From Spirogloea muscicola (lineage: Eukaryota; Streptophyta; Zygnematophyceae; Spirogloeales; Spirogloeaceae), in the NCBI GenBank assembly GCA_009602725.1, contig WELB01000004.1:766164-830163 (forward strand): a stretch of DNA of 64,000 nt, written 5' to 3'. Below are positions 11,880-23,619 of this stretch, one piece after another (within the stretch, counting starts at the first letter, position 1; every line of letters starts with the position of its first letter). The position numbers and the translations under genes were made by a program. The notes under the pieces are model-generated. The model was not told where the DNA came from. It worked only from the letters and a program-made list of their open reading frames with translations, and ran no database searches.

Positions 11880-13270
11880 AGGACTTGCCGTGCTTCTGTA
11901 TAGCACTGCTTGTTTTGGGTACTTTGTTGCTTAAAATGGCTGAATGGCTATCTGAGCTGGGTGGAGTGTTGAGCATGATGACCTCAGCGTGCAAGAGGAC
12001 GGTAAGAAGGTCGTGAATCTCGGGCGTATTGACTTGGGTCAGCACCTTTGCGGCGGCACTGCCCAGGTAGGACACACTGATTGGCCAATTTCAAAGGACG
12101 ATCGTGACAACAACCGGTGCTGAAGTTACCATGTAATGCTCACCTACTAGTGGCTCATTGGAAGGTACATGATTAATAAGATGATGCACACCCTAAACTA
12201 TGTTTGAAGCAGTAGCAACATGTTCGATGCAAGCACCAAACTCAAATTGGAAAGCATTTTTCCACAAGATGCGTTTGTGGATGAGCATCGGCACAGCTAG
12301 GCCTTCTATGAAACACAGGCTCCTCATGATACACACAATTGACACCTGATATTCACCGACAGATTTCGGATCTCACAACAGCCACGCTTACAATGTACAG
12401 TCCTCTGTCTGTCTCTAAGTACTCGTACTCTTGAGCACTGGGACAACTGTCAGCATATAAGGAGGCCGTGTTGTCTATCCTCACTAACCTCCATGCCCTA
12501 TTGCAGCCCATGCATGCACGTTGTGGTAACAATACCAGGTCACTGAAAGTCAGAAACCACTTGGCCTGCAATAAGGAGGTCCAGAAGAGGCTGGAGGAGG
12601 TAATTGCACTCCAGCCTGGCTGCGCCTCCTTGCTGTCGTAGAACACTCGCTGGCCGACAAACGTTGGTTGGCCATGTATGTGACGTGCATATGCATTACA
12701 AAAGCGATACTGAGATAGTGCAATACCTGGGAGACCCCTGATCGGATGATGAGCAGCCACGCACAACCTGGCTGTGCACTCTTTAGGGTGTGCATTGATG
12801 AACTTGCCATCAGTGGCAGCACAAGTTCATCAACACAGTACACCAGAAATGGTTGTCAACCCCTCCATGATACACAAAGAAGGTAGATCTGAGAAAGACG
12901 GACAGAGAATTGGCCATGCTTGGGTGGAGGCGGGAACCACTTGGGGAAGCTAGGAGCACCGGTCCGGTGGGAGCTGCATCAGCTCTCACGATCTACTCTT
13001 GCTTTGTCCAGATGGAGCAAAATTCAATCTGCAAATCCAAAGGCAGCTATAGCTGAAACCTTCAGCTGGTGAAGCTTGCTAGCATGCAGCACAGAAGAGA
13101 TCAAGGCTATTGCAGTGTTGAAATCTGGCTGATGCTTGCACCTGCTCGTACCTGCATGGCGAGGAAGTTCTGCGGGAAAAGCACTGACCTAATCATGGGC
13201 TTCTGTTGCAGTAGAGGCTTTGCTCTGATCGCCACATTTGCTGGGGCTAGATCAGGCAGGGACTGCCAAA
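11880..13270 (-). other. Unassigned minus-strand coding-like segments
   Basis: Several minus-strand stretches look like exons of an unidentified gene: about 13267-13158 (LPDLAPANVAIRAKPLLQQK, then FPQNFLAMQ before a GT), about 12840-12730 (VDELVLPLMASSSMH), about 12660-12560 (VFYDSKEAQPGWSAITSSS then LFWTSLL) and about 12070-11930 (VLTQVNTPEIHDLLTVLLHA). They could be consecutive exons of a gene reading in the same direction as the poly(A) polymerase and ending near 11.9 kb, convergent with PRP38A. I recognise no family, could not join the pieces into one frame with confidence, and assign no function. Confidence 0.35.
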
Positions 13271-13471
13271 AGACAAACGTTAAGTGGGATCACAAGCAAT
13301 TCACAAGCTCAATCAGAGCAACAACCGCAGCACAACACCCTCAACAGACCCAAAGTAACGCAAGCATGGTCTGTGACAAAGTGGTCTCTGGCATGGCAAA
13401 CTTCATGGTCAATACAAAGTGCTGGAGAGGAGACTCAAGGTGTTGGAGTTCAATTTCAAGCATCAAAATCA

Positions 13472-16400
13472 TCAACACGAAACAGCAACCTCCAGCTCCT
13501 TGGTCTCGTAAGGCGTCACACTGCCTGCAGCAAGAGGCACCGGTTGGACATCCTTATGCCCTCCTGCCCCGTTGCCACCTGCAAGAGGAAGGTTGGGTTT
13601 GGCTTCTGGCTGGCCATCCGGAGGTTCGACCCTGCCAACAATTCCCGAGATTGCTCCATCTCCAACAAGTGTGCTGAACTCCTCCGCTTCACTGGCATAG
13701 GAGCCCAATAAACCATTGGAAGGCGCAGCACCATCCCCACACTCTTCTCCAAGGCCCAAAGAGGACGACTTCACCAAAGGTGGCACCACAACAACGTCCG
13801 AATCCTGCTGGCCTCCTGACAGATTGTGACCATTGACTGGAGGTGCAGGAACACCAGCGTCTTCCTCCAACTCTGCAGCAGTCTCCTCTGTAGCAGATAC
13901 CCGCTTTGGCAACGGAGCAGGACAGGCCGCAGCATCCCTTGATCGCTTTGGTACTTTGGCGCCTTCACCTCGTGCAGGGCGCACGCCACCTGGGAAAACG
14001 TATGATGGTATCTGCTTCCGCTTCACATGGAGTACCGAGATCTCCATGCCAGGCTTCCAATACTGGTACATCACGACAGCTGCCTTGAACTCTTCCACAG
14101 TCGCCCTTATGTCAAACTGCTGTCCATCCTGCTGCTGCATGTTCGGGTTGCGCTGCAGTCCCATGAAGAAAGCAGTGTGATGCCCAATGTAGGCGGAGTC
14201 TGTGAACTCCGAGGGGTAGGGATGGCACTGAAGCATGCCATATGTGTGCTTCTCGATCTGGAAAGGGACAGCCCGGAACACCATGTTGTAAGGACACCCT
14301 AACCACGCGATCTCAAGGTGAAGCAAATACAGCTGGAAAGCTGTATTTGGCTGAGAGCAATCTCAGTGATAGCAAGTACGACAAAATGGCAGAATGGAAG
14401 GGAGGAGAAAGAGCAAAAGAACAACCCTCAAAGTCAGCTGTCGAAGACGGGACTCCACCCAGCCCTTCCAATTCCGAGCGTCGTCCTCGTCAGCAGCCAT
14501 GATGTCGATCTGAAGGTAGTTTTTGTAGGTCTCAAAGAAGGGGTACATCTCGAACAACTCCCCCCAGGGTTCACCAGTCACCTCCAGCCTCTCACATATC
14601 TCCTTGCCCCTCGCAAACTCCTCCTTCATGATGCGTAGGGTGCTCTCCGACACGTTGTAACTCGAGTTCATGCTTGGGTAAGCTGGTGTGATGATGGGCA
14701 TGAGGTGTGACCGGTCCCTAGGATTGATTCTTGCATTCCACACTGTCAGCCCGAGTGACCCTTCTTCAATGTGGCACAACATGACGGGCAACGGCCAACG
14801 CCACTCTTTGAACACCCGGAAGAAGCGCAGAAGGAGCATGCTAGGGCTGGCATTTGGGTAGAGCTGGCATACACGACCCACTAGCAAAGCCCAGTTGACC
14901 CCACCTAAGAAGCCAGTGACCTGCGCACGTGGATGACATTGGACAAGGAATAGCATCAGCACAGGCGAATGCAGTATCACTGCCCTACTTTTTGTTATGC
15001 CATAATAGCCTTCTGTGTCAGTTGCTTAAAAGAAGCTGCAAAAGATCCCCAAAGCCTATGCTGCTGATCCTGGCCAGATGTCTTCCTCACATTGGAGTAG
15101 ACGCCACGCTTTTTGGCCCAGTACTTCATACACCTCAATGTCACTCTGAAATTCTGTGCAGGATACCACACAAACAACTCATCACTTGGGCTTGTCATCA
15201 TGTGATCCCCATGATTGATGATGAGGAAACCAATCACCCATATAGTAGCTGTCAGGTCCTCGTTGGCACCTCGGGATATCAGCAGACCATGAGACGATTA
15301 TGATGCCTAAAGAGCATCACTAGAAGTACCAAACCAAGTATGTGTAGGATTCATCAAGAGTGCTGTGCCTCGTCAATTGTGTTACCTCAATGCTTGGCAC
15401 CAGCCGTAATATCTGATCTGTGACTCGACACCCATTGAGGCTGCGAACGCTTTGCTCGTCGACATTGTGTAGAATCTCTTCTCCTGACAGATCCAGATCC
15501 TGGCAATGTGCAGTGTCCAACTAAGGTGTGAATCACTCAACCACTTCCTATGAGTGCTCCAATGGCATTGGCGACTCCTCAGAATCTTGCAGACCAGCCT
15601 GTCTGTGCTTTTGCACACCTTAAGCGAACACTCAGACTCTCTAGCTATTAGAGACGAAGCACATGCAGCTGTGGTTCTTTCATCGATGGACAGCCTCGCA
15701 GTCTCATCCACACGCCCATGCAGCACCGTTTCTACTGTCAACTGGGTAAAGCAGCAGCATTCTGAGGGATGTGTGCAAGTGCTCTTCCTAGAAGAGCTTC
15801 TGACTACAATCGGCAAAACGAGCAGAGCAAGCTCCACAACCTCGTTCTGGATGCACTGAGCAGACCACAGACCTCAGGAATGACCCATAATGCCAAGCGC
15901 GCATATAGCAGATCAATGGAGATGTCCTTGAACTTGAACTTCAGAACCGGCACATGTGCGTCGGGTACAGGATGCAGCTCAGTGACCTCAGGTGTCTCCG
16001 AGAGCATCCTGCTCAACTCCCCAAAAAAGTCCTCCTGCGCAGATGCCTTTTCTTAGTAAGCAGACAACCGCCAATAACCACCAAGTGTCAACCCATCAAG
16101 TGTCACTGGACTTGACACGCTGAGAAGAGCGCGCCATCCATTTGTCAAACTTGGACATGGCGACCTACATGATGAAAGTCTGCTCTCTGTCAACCCCTCC
16201 CGAACAGAAGAAGCAACGACTGCATGCCTCCTGGCATGCCGCGCGAAGTGGCTACTATACCTCTCGTGAAGCATGCCGCGGGCCAACGCAGAGAGTGTCA
16301 ATATCAGCACCTGGACCATGCACCTGTCGCCCCATTCACGTCCCCAAGAGGCGCCAGAGTGTCAGAAGGAGCATCGTGCTGCTCAAGAGCATGGCACAGG

Positions 16401-17304
16401 GTGGACAAGCAACATGCAAGGCTCTTCTTCAGCATCAGGATCCACTTCCGCAGCATCTGCACAAGCGTGCAATGCTCATATTGACTGACAGGAATCTGCG
16501 TCGATGCCCTGCAGAATCAGAGCCCACCAGATACGGGAGTGGCGAGCAGGCGCAGGGGCGAGGGCAAAACAGCGGCCAATCTACTGACCCCCAATCTGTA
16601 GGAGCCGAACGTGAAGATCTTGGCATTGGCCTCGGCCACCAGCTGCTCGTTGAAGCCCTTCCCCTCGCTGATCTGCTTGACCCACACCTTGACAATCTGC
16701 ACAGAGGCCACGGGCTGGGGCTGGTCATCAGAGAGCTCGACGCTGTGGACAACCCAGATAGCAGCTGCTCAAACGGCTGGTCGTCTGGCCCACTGCCGAG
16801 AGACCGCTGCAAGAGAAGCAGAGGCTGCCCCCACTGGCAGCATCCTGGCGAGAGCACGCTCGGTCTCGGCAGAGGCGTCCAGTGCAGGCACCTGATCCAG
16901 ACGCCCTAGCACCTCTTCCCGGCGGACCGCCTCCTCCTCGCTCTCATACAGGCCCGCAGCCTTGAGGAACTGCCCACGGACACGACCGGCCACGCTTTGT
17001 CAGCTTCGCTCCACGACGGGGCGACGCCCAAAGCGAGGCAACAGCGGGCGATGGCAGCAGCATGCAAGGCCATGGTTGGCAGCAGGTACAGGCTCGTGCG
17101 AGCGCCGCAGCCATGGGTTGGGATGTAGGCCGCTTGCAGCGAAGCGAGGGCCGGGCGTGAAGCCATGGCGGACAAGGGCCGCGGCGTGGCACAGACCTTC
17201 TCGAGGTCCGCGGAGCGCGCCAGGTCCGACTCCAGCGGGCCGGCCAGCGAGATGGGCTCCGAGATGCCGAGAATCGGGGCAGCGCCGGCGCCCTGCGCCG
17301 CCAT
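13472..17304 (-). CDS. PAP: Nuclear poly(A) polymerase
   Basis: Adds poly(A) tails to mRNA 3' ends in the nucleus. Nine minus-strand exons join in frame to about 683 residues: 17304-17197, 16969-16892, 16696-16589, 16323-16261, 16034-15873, 15499-15386, 15153-15091, 14920-14426, 14332-13472. The N-terminus contains [16 protein letters not shown], typical of the family. [20 protein letters not shown] carries the nucleotidyltransferase Gly-Ser and the two catalytic Asp; the third Asp is in [14 protein letters not shown]. The central domain has [24 protein letters not shown] and [20 protein letters not shown], then [20 protein letters not shown]. The RNA-binding domain ends in [15 protein letters not shown], followed by about 150 low-complexity residues. 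The ATG lies in a CCATGG block that also supplies a plus-strand ATG. This is the best-resolved gene model in the window. Confidence 0.95.
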
Positions 17305-17899
17305 GGCGCGGCGGCGGCGGCGGCGGCGGCCGCGCTGGGCAGCCCGGTGGACATCCTGCCGCAGTACGTCGGCGCCCTGCGGCCCGACCGAGCCGTCCGC
17401 TGGCGCGGCACCTGCTTTGCCGACACCCTGGCCTTCCTCAACCTCACCGCGGGCCCCGGCGGCCGCCGCGGCGCCGCGTCCACCGGCGGCGCCATCATCA
17501 ACCTCGTGGTATGCTGCCGCCAACCCACTGCAGTGAGGCAAGGGACCAGTCAGCCTTCCACAGCCAGTCCGTCGAGCCGACGGCAGCTCCCAGGAGTTGC
17601 TCAGCGGCCCTCGGGCGCTGAGCCACCTGAGCTGCTGCCCTGGTGCTCTGCAGCTCGGAGCTGGGCAGAGATCTCCCCACCCAAACGCAAAGCAAGCGCC
17701 GATCCTGAGAGCAGAGCACTCCGTCGCTGCCGTGGCGCGGCTGGTGCACGCCTGCGCAGACGAGCGGCGCCCACAGCTGGACGTGTGTTGATCTCTACCT
17801 CTTCGTCACGCCGTACCGCGTCACGTGGGACTACTACTTCTTCGCCAGCCACCACAAGCTCGCCATCCCCGAGTTCCAGGATGATGCTGAGCTCGACTA
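17303..17899 (+). CDS. Unidentified conserved-looking protein, 3' end lost in gap
   Basis: A plus-strand exon reads SPVDILPQYVGALRPDRAVR and on through ADTLAFLNLTAG to GGAIINLV, ending at a GT near 17508. A second part (about 17700-17899) reads RAEHSVAAVARLVHACADER, then LFVTPYRVTWDYYFFASHHK and AIPEFQDDAELDY before the gap. From memory the latter resembles an uncharacterised plant protein family, but I cannot name it. The ATG at 17303 is not in frame with SPVDIL: a GCG repeat run at 17307-17330 separates them, so an indel in that run, or an unseen first exon, is possible. There is also a frame change around 17785. The gene is head-to-head with poly(A) polymerase. Confidence 0.55.
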
Positions 17900-18405
17900 N
17901 NNNNNNNNNNNNNNNNNNNNNNNNNNNNNNNNNNNNNNNNNNNNNNNNNNNNNNNNNNNNNNNNNNNNNNNNNNNNNNNNNNNNNNNNNNNNNNNNNNNN
18001 NNNNNNNNNNNNNNNNNNNNNNNNNNNNNNNNNNNNNNNNNNNNNNNNNNNNNNNNNNNNNNNNNNNNNNNNNNNNNNNNNNNNNNNNNNNNNNNNNNNN
18101 NNNNNNNNNNNNNNNNNNNNNNNNNNNNNNNNNNNNNNNNNNNNNNNNNNNNNNNNNNNNNNNNNNNNNNNNNNNNNNNNNNNNNNNNNNNNNNNNNNNN
18201 NNNNNNNNNNNNNNNNNNNNNNNNNNNNNNNNNNNNNNNNNNNNNNNNNNNNNNNNNNNNNNNNNNNNNNNNNNNNNNNNNNNNNNNNNNNNNNNNNNNN
18301 NNNNNNNNNNNNNNNNNNNNNNNNNNNNNNNNNNNNNNNNNNNNNNNNNNNNNNNNNNNNNNNNNNNNNNNNNNNNNNNNNNNNNNNNNNNNNNNNNNNN
18401 NNNNN
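17900..18405. other. Assembly gap (run of N)
   Basis: Run of about 506 N. The 3' part of the gene to the left and the 3' part of the LINE fragment to the right are lost in it. Some open frames run through it only because N is unread. Confidence 1.
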
Positions 18406-18745
18406 GGCGCGGTAGCCGGCGTCGCGCATCAAGCCCGCCAGGGCGTCCCGTAGGAGATTGTGGACGCCCACCACCTCAGGGCCTGTGGGACACCGCAGCA
18501 TGTGGGTGGCTAGGTCTCCGCCCTCCGTACGGAAGCCACACTCACACTGAGTTACTCCAATCAGGCAGGTCGGGGGCAGGCCCAGGAACAGCTGGAGAAG
18601 CGTCCGGAATGCTTCAGGGCTGATTTTGAAAGCGTTGTGGATTGCGTGTGTGGTGAGCCAATCCGTTGCCCCAGGCGTTGCGAGCGATGTGAGACGTGCC
18701 AGACTCCTTGGATTGGTCTTGATATCCGGTAAGGTGGGGGGGGAG
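18406..18745 (-). mobile_element. LINE family B fragment (Cys/His motif region)
   Basis: The minus strand reads TNPRSLARLTSLATPGATDW, then AFRTLLQLFLGLPPTCLIG, CECGFRTEGGDLATHMLRC and HNLLRDALAGLMRDAGYRA. This is closely similar to the plus-strand family B copy at about 55.5-55.87 kb. It covers the region just before the restriction-like endonuclease and is cut by the gap. Confidence 0.85.
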
Positions 18746-19590
18746 TGGCCAGCCCAGCTTCTGTGCTGGTGGGGTTGCTTAGCACGCTCACTGTTCCTGC
18801 GCACTAAGCACTAAGGTGCTCACTCGTGGGCACTAACGTCACACTACTACTACCTCAGCCACCATAGCATAGGGCTTCGTTGTATGTAGCCCCACGGTCT
18901 GCACTCGCTCGACCAGTGTACTGGCTTGAATTGGCCTCCCTTTCATGCTCACCGCGCGCCTCCTCTGCCCGGGCAGGTGGCTGCGGCAGTCATCCCGCAG
19001 TGAGCATATGAAGTAGGAAAGAGCTCTTCCACTGCAATGGCTGGGAGAGGCCAGCCCGAAGAAATGTTCAATATTTGAAAGCGCCACTATTCTCTGTGAC
19101 TTCTGCGAGTGGGCGCTCAATAGCCTCTAGTCAGCAAGTGCAGATCACAATAACTAGAGGGCGGAAAAGCGTCGCCCTGTCGGAACCACGATAAACAATA
19201 ACGAGAAGGGTTGTAAGTAACAACCAATGCTTGCGGAATGCCAGCATGCTTCAAGCTACCGGCCCAACTTCAACGGCGAGCATCGACCAGGTGGGCCAGG
19301 CGGTGGAGGATTTCTTTTCCCATGTAAGGCAGTGGCTCTGAGAGGCCAGCCCAAAGGAATGTACAAGGTCTGCAAGAGCAGGTCTCCCTTCTGGTAAGAC
19401 CGAGTCTCACTCAGGCACCACTGGCTGTTTGCACCTCTCGCAAAGTCAAGTATCCTTGAGACATGGAGAAAATGGCAGCCCACAGATAGTCTCCTTCCTG
19501 CAGGGTGCCTTTGGACTGCTGCAGCTTGTGCAGACCTTCTCCAGCATCTGCACACGGCAAGCATTGCAGTCAACAGCTGGGCAAAAGGGT
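18746..19590 (-). repeat. LINE 3'-UTR pieces downstream of the SWSAP1-like gene
   Basis: About 850 bp without a clear gene. Minus-strand copies of the GGGCTGG...CCAGCC hairpin lie near 19035 and 19345, and a diverged family C 3'-end motif (CTTGAATTGGCCTCCCTTTC) lies near 18925. Part of the right side may be the 3' UTR or last codons of the SWSAP1-like gene. Confidence 0.6.
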
Positions 19591-19599
19591 GCCATTCTC

Positions 19600-21487
19600 A
19601 CAAGCGTATGATTCCCAGTAACGGCCAGCAGGCAGCACTGAGTCTCACAATGCTTCTTATGTAAATGGACCTGACCATCACCTTGAATTGTGTAGGTCAC
19701 AGCAATCCATCGCTTATAAATGTACAACAAGCGCGGGCTATCTCCAACCAGCACATCAGAGATTAGCAGCTCACAAGTCCTCGGAGATCCTAGCATGTCA
19801 CTTCCACACAAAACATCAGGATCAGTACAATGTGTGTTGATGCTTGTCAAAATGCCTGCAAAAGGTACATGCTGAAGCTTAAGAACAGGTGTAGGCAGCT
19901 TGACCTCGACAATGCGGATTGTCAGAAGCAATTTTAGATTTTTGCATACAGAGCAGCCAATTTCATGTAGCGCCACCAGTAGCACCTGATCTGATTGACT
20001 GTCTCGTTGAGCAGCGCCAGCATCTTTGCAAAGCTCATCTCCCTTGGCATTACATGCCCATGCTCTATATCTCTGGACCGAGTTTTTGGTGATTGTATGT
20101 GGAAATATTAGCTACAGCCTTAACCTTCACACCTTGATCGCTGTGATAAGTCTTTGACACTTGCTGACAAGGAGGTCATAGCATGTGCTCAGCGAGGTTA
20201 CAAGGTAAGGAGCTGAAGGACAGCGCTCACTCGCTGCAGTATTCATAGAAGTCATCCACAATAATGAGACTGGGCAGCTGACTGGAAAGGTGCAAGCAAG
20301 CCAGGTACTTGCGCAGTTCTTGCCCATCGCTCAAGTACCTGAATAACCAACGACACGGGCTTACTTTGGGTCTGCATGGCAGAAAATAAGAGCAAGGAGA
20401 GCAGGACATAAGCAGGCTGCATTACATACACAATGTCTGTCCTTATTGCAGGAGAGTTCTGAAGGGTGGCCATCATGGAATGTAGGCCACAATAATGGAG
20501 AGTAGGAGAGTCCCAGTGCAGGGTCTACCTTAAAGCTACTTTCTCATATGCATCAGATTGAATATCTGCACCCTGCAGGTAACAAAGTCAACTGATCAGG
20601 CTTAATATGAGTATTGAAGATTTTGAGCAGATTAGCAGCTCGTGTGTAGGTAACAAAGTCGACTTATCAGGCTTCATACAATTTCGTAATCCGACTTTTT
20701 AGCACAATAGCAGCTCGTGTGCAGGCTCCTCTGGTTGCTCTTCAATGTCCAACTCCTAAGCTCAGCGTTGTGTCCATGGTGTCATTATCTGCTTTTTGCT
20801 GGTATCTCTGTTCCATCTGGCATGACGTGCAGCAGCTCCAGCTTTTGCTGGGTCTGTGCCAAGAGCTAAGAAGTGCTTGTAACCTGTGCCGCGAAAGTCG
20901 CCAAGTGTGGCACATACTCGAAGGTCATGAATCACTGAGCACATTCTTAGCAGGATCTTAGAAGGTAATTAGGACGACCCGGCACTCCTTACTGGCGGTA
21001 GGAGGGGTGGGGATGCTTCCAGTTTTTGCCGCTTGCAGATGATGACTGCGTTCCCTCCACCATTCTGCAGGCAGACGTTGCAGGCAAAGTTGAATAGCAG
21101 AGACGTTTTGCCACTGCAGTCATGACAGACGATGCTTGTGAGCTTGTGCTGCTCGCCTGTGGCTTGTAAATCTTTCCAGGTCTTGGCAGAATTCCCTCAC
21201 AGCTAGTGGTGCATGTTCCCGGGTCGACAAGTGCGGACTGCAGCCGACAAGAATACTCGATGGTACAAGCATGCTCCACACCTCCATGCAACAATGGGAG
21301 TGAATCCTGTCTGCTGAATCGACGTGTTGGGTGAGGCGAGCAGGCCAGGGCAGGTGTTGTGGAGAGCACACCTCCGAGGTGGGCCGCAGAGCAGAGAGTG
21401 GCGCGAGCGGCCAGCGTCGGGCAGAGCGTCGAGCTGCGCTCGGAGCGTGCGGTCGAGGGGGCCGGAGAAGAAGAGCGACGGCTTCAT
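19600..21487 (-). CDS. RecA-like ATPase resembling SWSAP1
   Basis: Probable partner of a SWIM-domain protein in homologous recombination, by resemblance to SWSAP1 and its plant relatives. Exon 1 21487-21372 starts MKPSLFFSGPLDRTLRAQLD and ends in the first half of Walker A; exon 2 21113-20993 completes it, giving GPPRSGKTSLLFNFACN, then NAVIICKRQKLEASPPLLPP. Exon 3 20572-20529 (GADIQSDAYEKVALR) joins in frame to exon 4 20338-20231 (YLSDGQELRKYLACLHLSSQ, then LPSLIIVDDFYEYC, Walker B-like). Later pieces near 20200-20150 (CYDLLVSKC), 20040-19985 and 19800-19650 (LLYIYKRWIAVTYTIQGDGQ) fit the C-terminal half, but their splice sites and the stop are not settled. Alternative: another small RecA/RAD51 paralogue. 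Confidence 0.7.
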
Positions 21488-21689
21488 CTCTCGGGGAGCG
21501 GGGGCACGGGACGGTGGGGCGGGCGCAACAGCAGCGATGAAGGGCGAGCAGGGAGAGTCCCGCGGGGGGGGCGGCGAGGGCGGGAGCTGGCGGAGGAGGC
21601 AACCATGGGGGAGCTGTGCGGTCTGCGACGTCTGGCTGATCTGGGAAATGGACGACGTGAGAAGGCGCGCCTCTGCGCTTTGATAAGAT

Positions 21690-22335
21690 AAGGAGGAAGG
21701 CGCGCGGTGCGCATGAAATTGAAAGGGAGGCTTATTCAAGCCAATACATTGTTCAAAGCAAGGAGGCCATACCAAGCCAATACCGGTGAAAAGCTAGTGC
21801 AGCTAAGCGCAAGCGAATGGGGCCCATAAGCGGAGCCCTATGCCAAGGGAGGCCAAGGTAACAGCGCAACCTGGGTTGAATGTGGGTTGAATTTAGTACC
21901 CACAAGTGAGCACATGCACCACCGACTGGCTAGCGTCGCCGCTGTTGAATTCATAGCGCACGCCTGAAGATGCTGAATCGACCTTGCCTGCGGCATATCT
22001 TGTTGTTCTTGCAACGTCGTGTGTCAGCCTTCTTTGCAGCGAGCTCAGCTTTGAAGTAGAAATCTGAACAAGCATACTTGGAGGCAGAAGGCTTGCAAGT
22101 CACCGTCCAGTACTCGGGCATAATGGGCGACCTCTACTTGGTGACCAGTGGTCAGTGAGCGGGTTGGCTTAGCAACAGGTGATGTACATCTGTTGACGTA
22201 CTTGCCATAATGCTTGGCCTCTCAGGCCCACCATTCCTCTATCCACGCTTTTACCTGCTGAGAGAGCTTCTGGAGCGCCTTGTCCAAGTCCTTTCCCTTT
22301 GAGGGAAGGCGGTCTTCCAAAAGGAATGCGTGTAT
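21690..22335. mobile_element. LINE tails, mixed orientation
   Basis: 21690-21780 holds a minus-strand copy of the family C 3' end (GGGAGGC...TTCAAGCCAATACATTGTTC). About 21960-22240 is a decayed plus-strand family B tail: a CTTGCAACGTCGTGTGTCAG block, GACCTCTACTTGGTGACC, then GCGGGTTGGCTTAG and GATGTACATCTG. The segment 21800-21880 (GGGGCCCATAAGCGGAGCCC) recurs in diverged form near 63890. Confidence 0.65.
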
Positions 22336-22570
22336 ATTAAGAGATGGGGAGGCCATATGTGGCCAAGTACAAAGGCAAGCACATTGGACAAATGTACGTC
22401 ACCTGCTGCTAAGCTGACCCGCTCAGTAACCACGAGTCAGCACATAGAGGTCGCTAGCTGACGCTCGAATACCGGACGGCAATTGACTAGCTCTTGTGCC
22501 AGCAGCTAAGGCTCGACCAGCTTTCTGATGCAGAGCATACGCTTGAGCTCGTTGCAGAAAGGTAAAGGGG
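22336..22570 (-). mobile_element. LINE family B tail
   Basis: Reverse complement of the family B C-terminal codons and 3' UTR: CTGACCCGCTCAGTAACCAC is the antisense of the stop-codon hairpin. To its right are antisense codons for the RLPSGIRASVSDLYVLTRGY-like tail. It is close in sequence to the copies at 37.5 and 58.7 kb. Confidence 0.8.
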
Positions 22571-23590
22571 GCGATGGCTGTGAATGGTCAGCCTAATTGT
22601 CAAAGTATTTGGGGGCAATGTCTATAAATCAGGAAGTACTGAATGGCCTTACGTCGTGGTCACTTGCTCCCTTGAGTACGATACGCTCTTAGACTCCTGA
22701 ATCTTCGACACCTTTACGTCCGCAAGCTACTCTGACTTGCGGCCTTTCAATGGCCTTTCACAGCCATTGCCCCTTACTGTAGAAGAACTAGAGCCTTTTT
22801 TATCCTACCATGGGCTGGCTTTCTACAGCCCTTGCCCGCTTTAAGAGCCGCTGAATCTCCCATTTTGGAATGAATGTTCTGGAACGCCCTTTTTCTCAGA
22901 CTCTTAGCCTTGGGCCTTGCTTTCTTTGCCATTCTTTGCACTAGACTTTGCCTGAACGGTTTATCGGCTCGGGTTGGCCTGCCTTTGATCACTTGCATAC
23001 TGCGCACGGAATATGAAGCAGCAACTCTGAAAGGTGGCGAGAGCTTTGAGGGTCAAAGCCCACAGATGACAATCACAGAGGAGTGGGACAGCAGGGTACC
23101 CCACAAGCGATACTCGACATTAGCCGCTCAGTAACTTCTATGTGCAGCCGCAAGTCGAGTGCTAGCTGGCGGATGTTTACAAAGTTAAAGTTCCCCTGCC
23201 AATAGCTGAAGGCAGCAGAGCCAGGGCACGGCCAGCTCGCAGAGACAGGGCGTGAGCAAAGGACGCTGCAGTGAGACTGAACACAGCAAGCGCGGGAGAG
23301 CGGAAGAATAGAAGAGGCCAGAGAGCCCGTGCCGCTGAAATGAGCCTGATCTTCCCTTGTGCACTATTTCCGGCTGGCCTTTCACACCCCTCGCCCCCGC
23401 CTAAACGAGCAAGCGCGGCCAGATTGACTGGTGGCTGGGAGAAGCCAGCCCAAAAGGAATGGACAAGGTCTGAAGGAGCCGGAGTGCGAATGACTAAGAC
23501 ATCATTAAGGGGGACTCTCAGTAACGTCTAGTCAGAAGATGCAAGTCTGAATAGCTAGCTGGCGGAAAGAGGTCGCCCTGACGGAAGCCG
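22571..23590. repeat. Degenerate LINE 3'-UTR mosaic
   Basis: No gene seen. A plus-strand GGGCTGGCTTTCTACAGCCC hairpin lies at 22806, and minus-strand copies of related tails lie around 23280-23540, where GCGCGGCCAGATTGACTGGT recurs with its hairpin as at 32.38 kb and, in the other orientation, at 25.45 kb. Small open frames here are not supported as genes. Confidence 0.55.
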
Positions 23591-23614
23591 TCTAAATTCT
23601 AAACCCTAAACCCT
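23591..23614 (+). repeat. Interstitial telomere-like repeat (CCCTAAA)
   Basis: TCTAAACCCTAAACCCT contains about two and a half units of the Arabidopsis-type telomere repeat, between two LINE tails. It may be a remnant of end repair, or chance. Confidence 0.6.
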
Positions 23615-23619
23615 TTGCT

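Noticed and set aside
17347-18453. Long open frames across the N run, also at 42158-43350
   Set aside because: Open only because N codons are unread.
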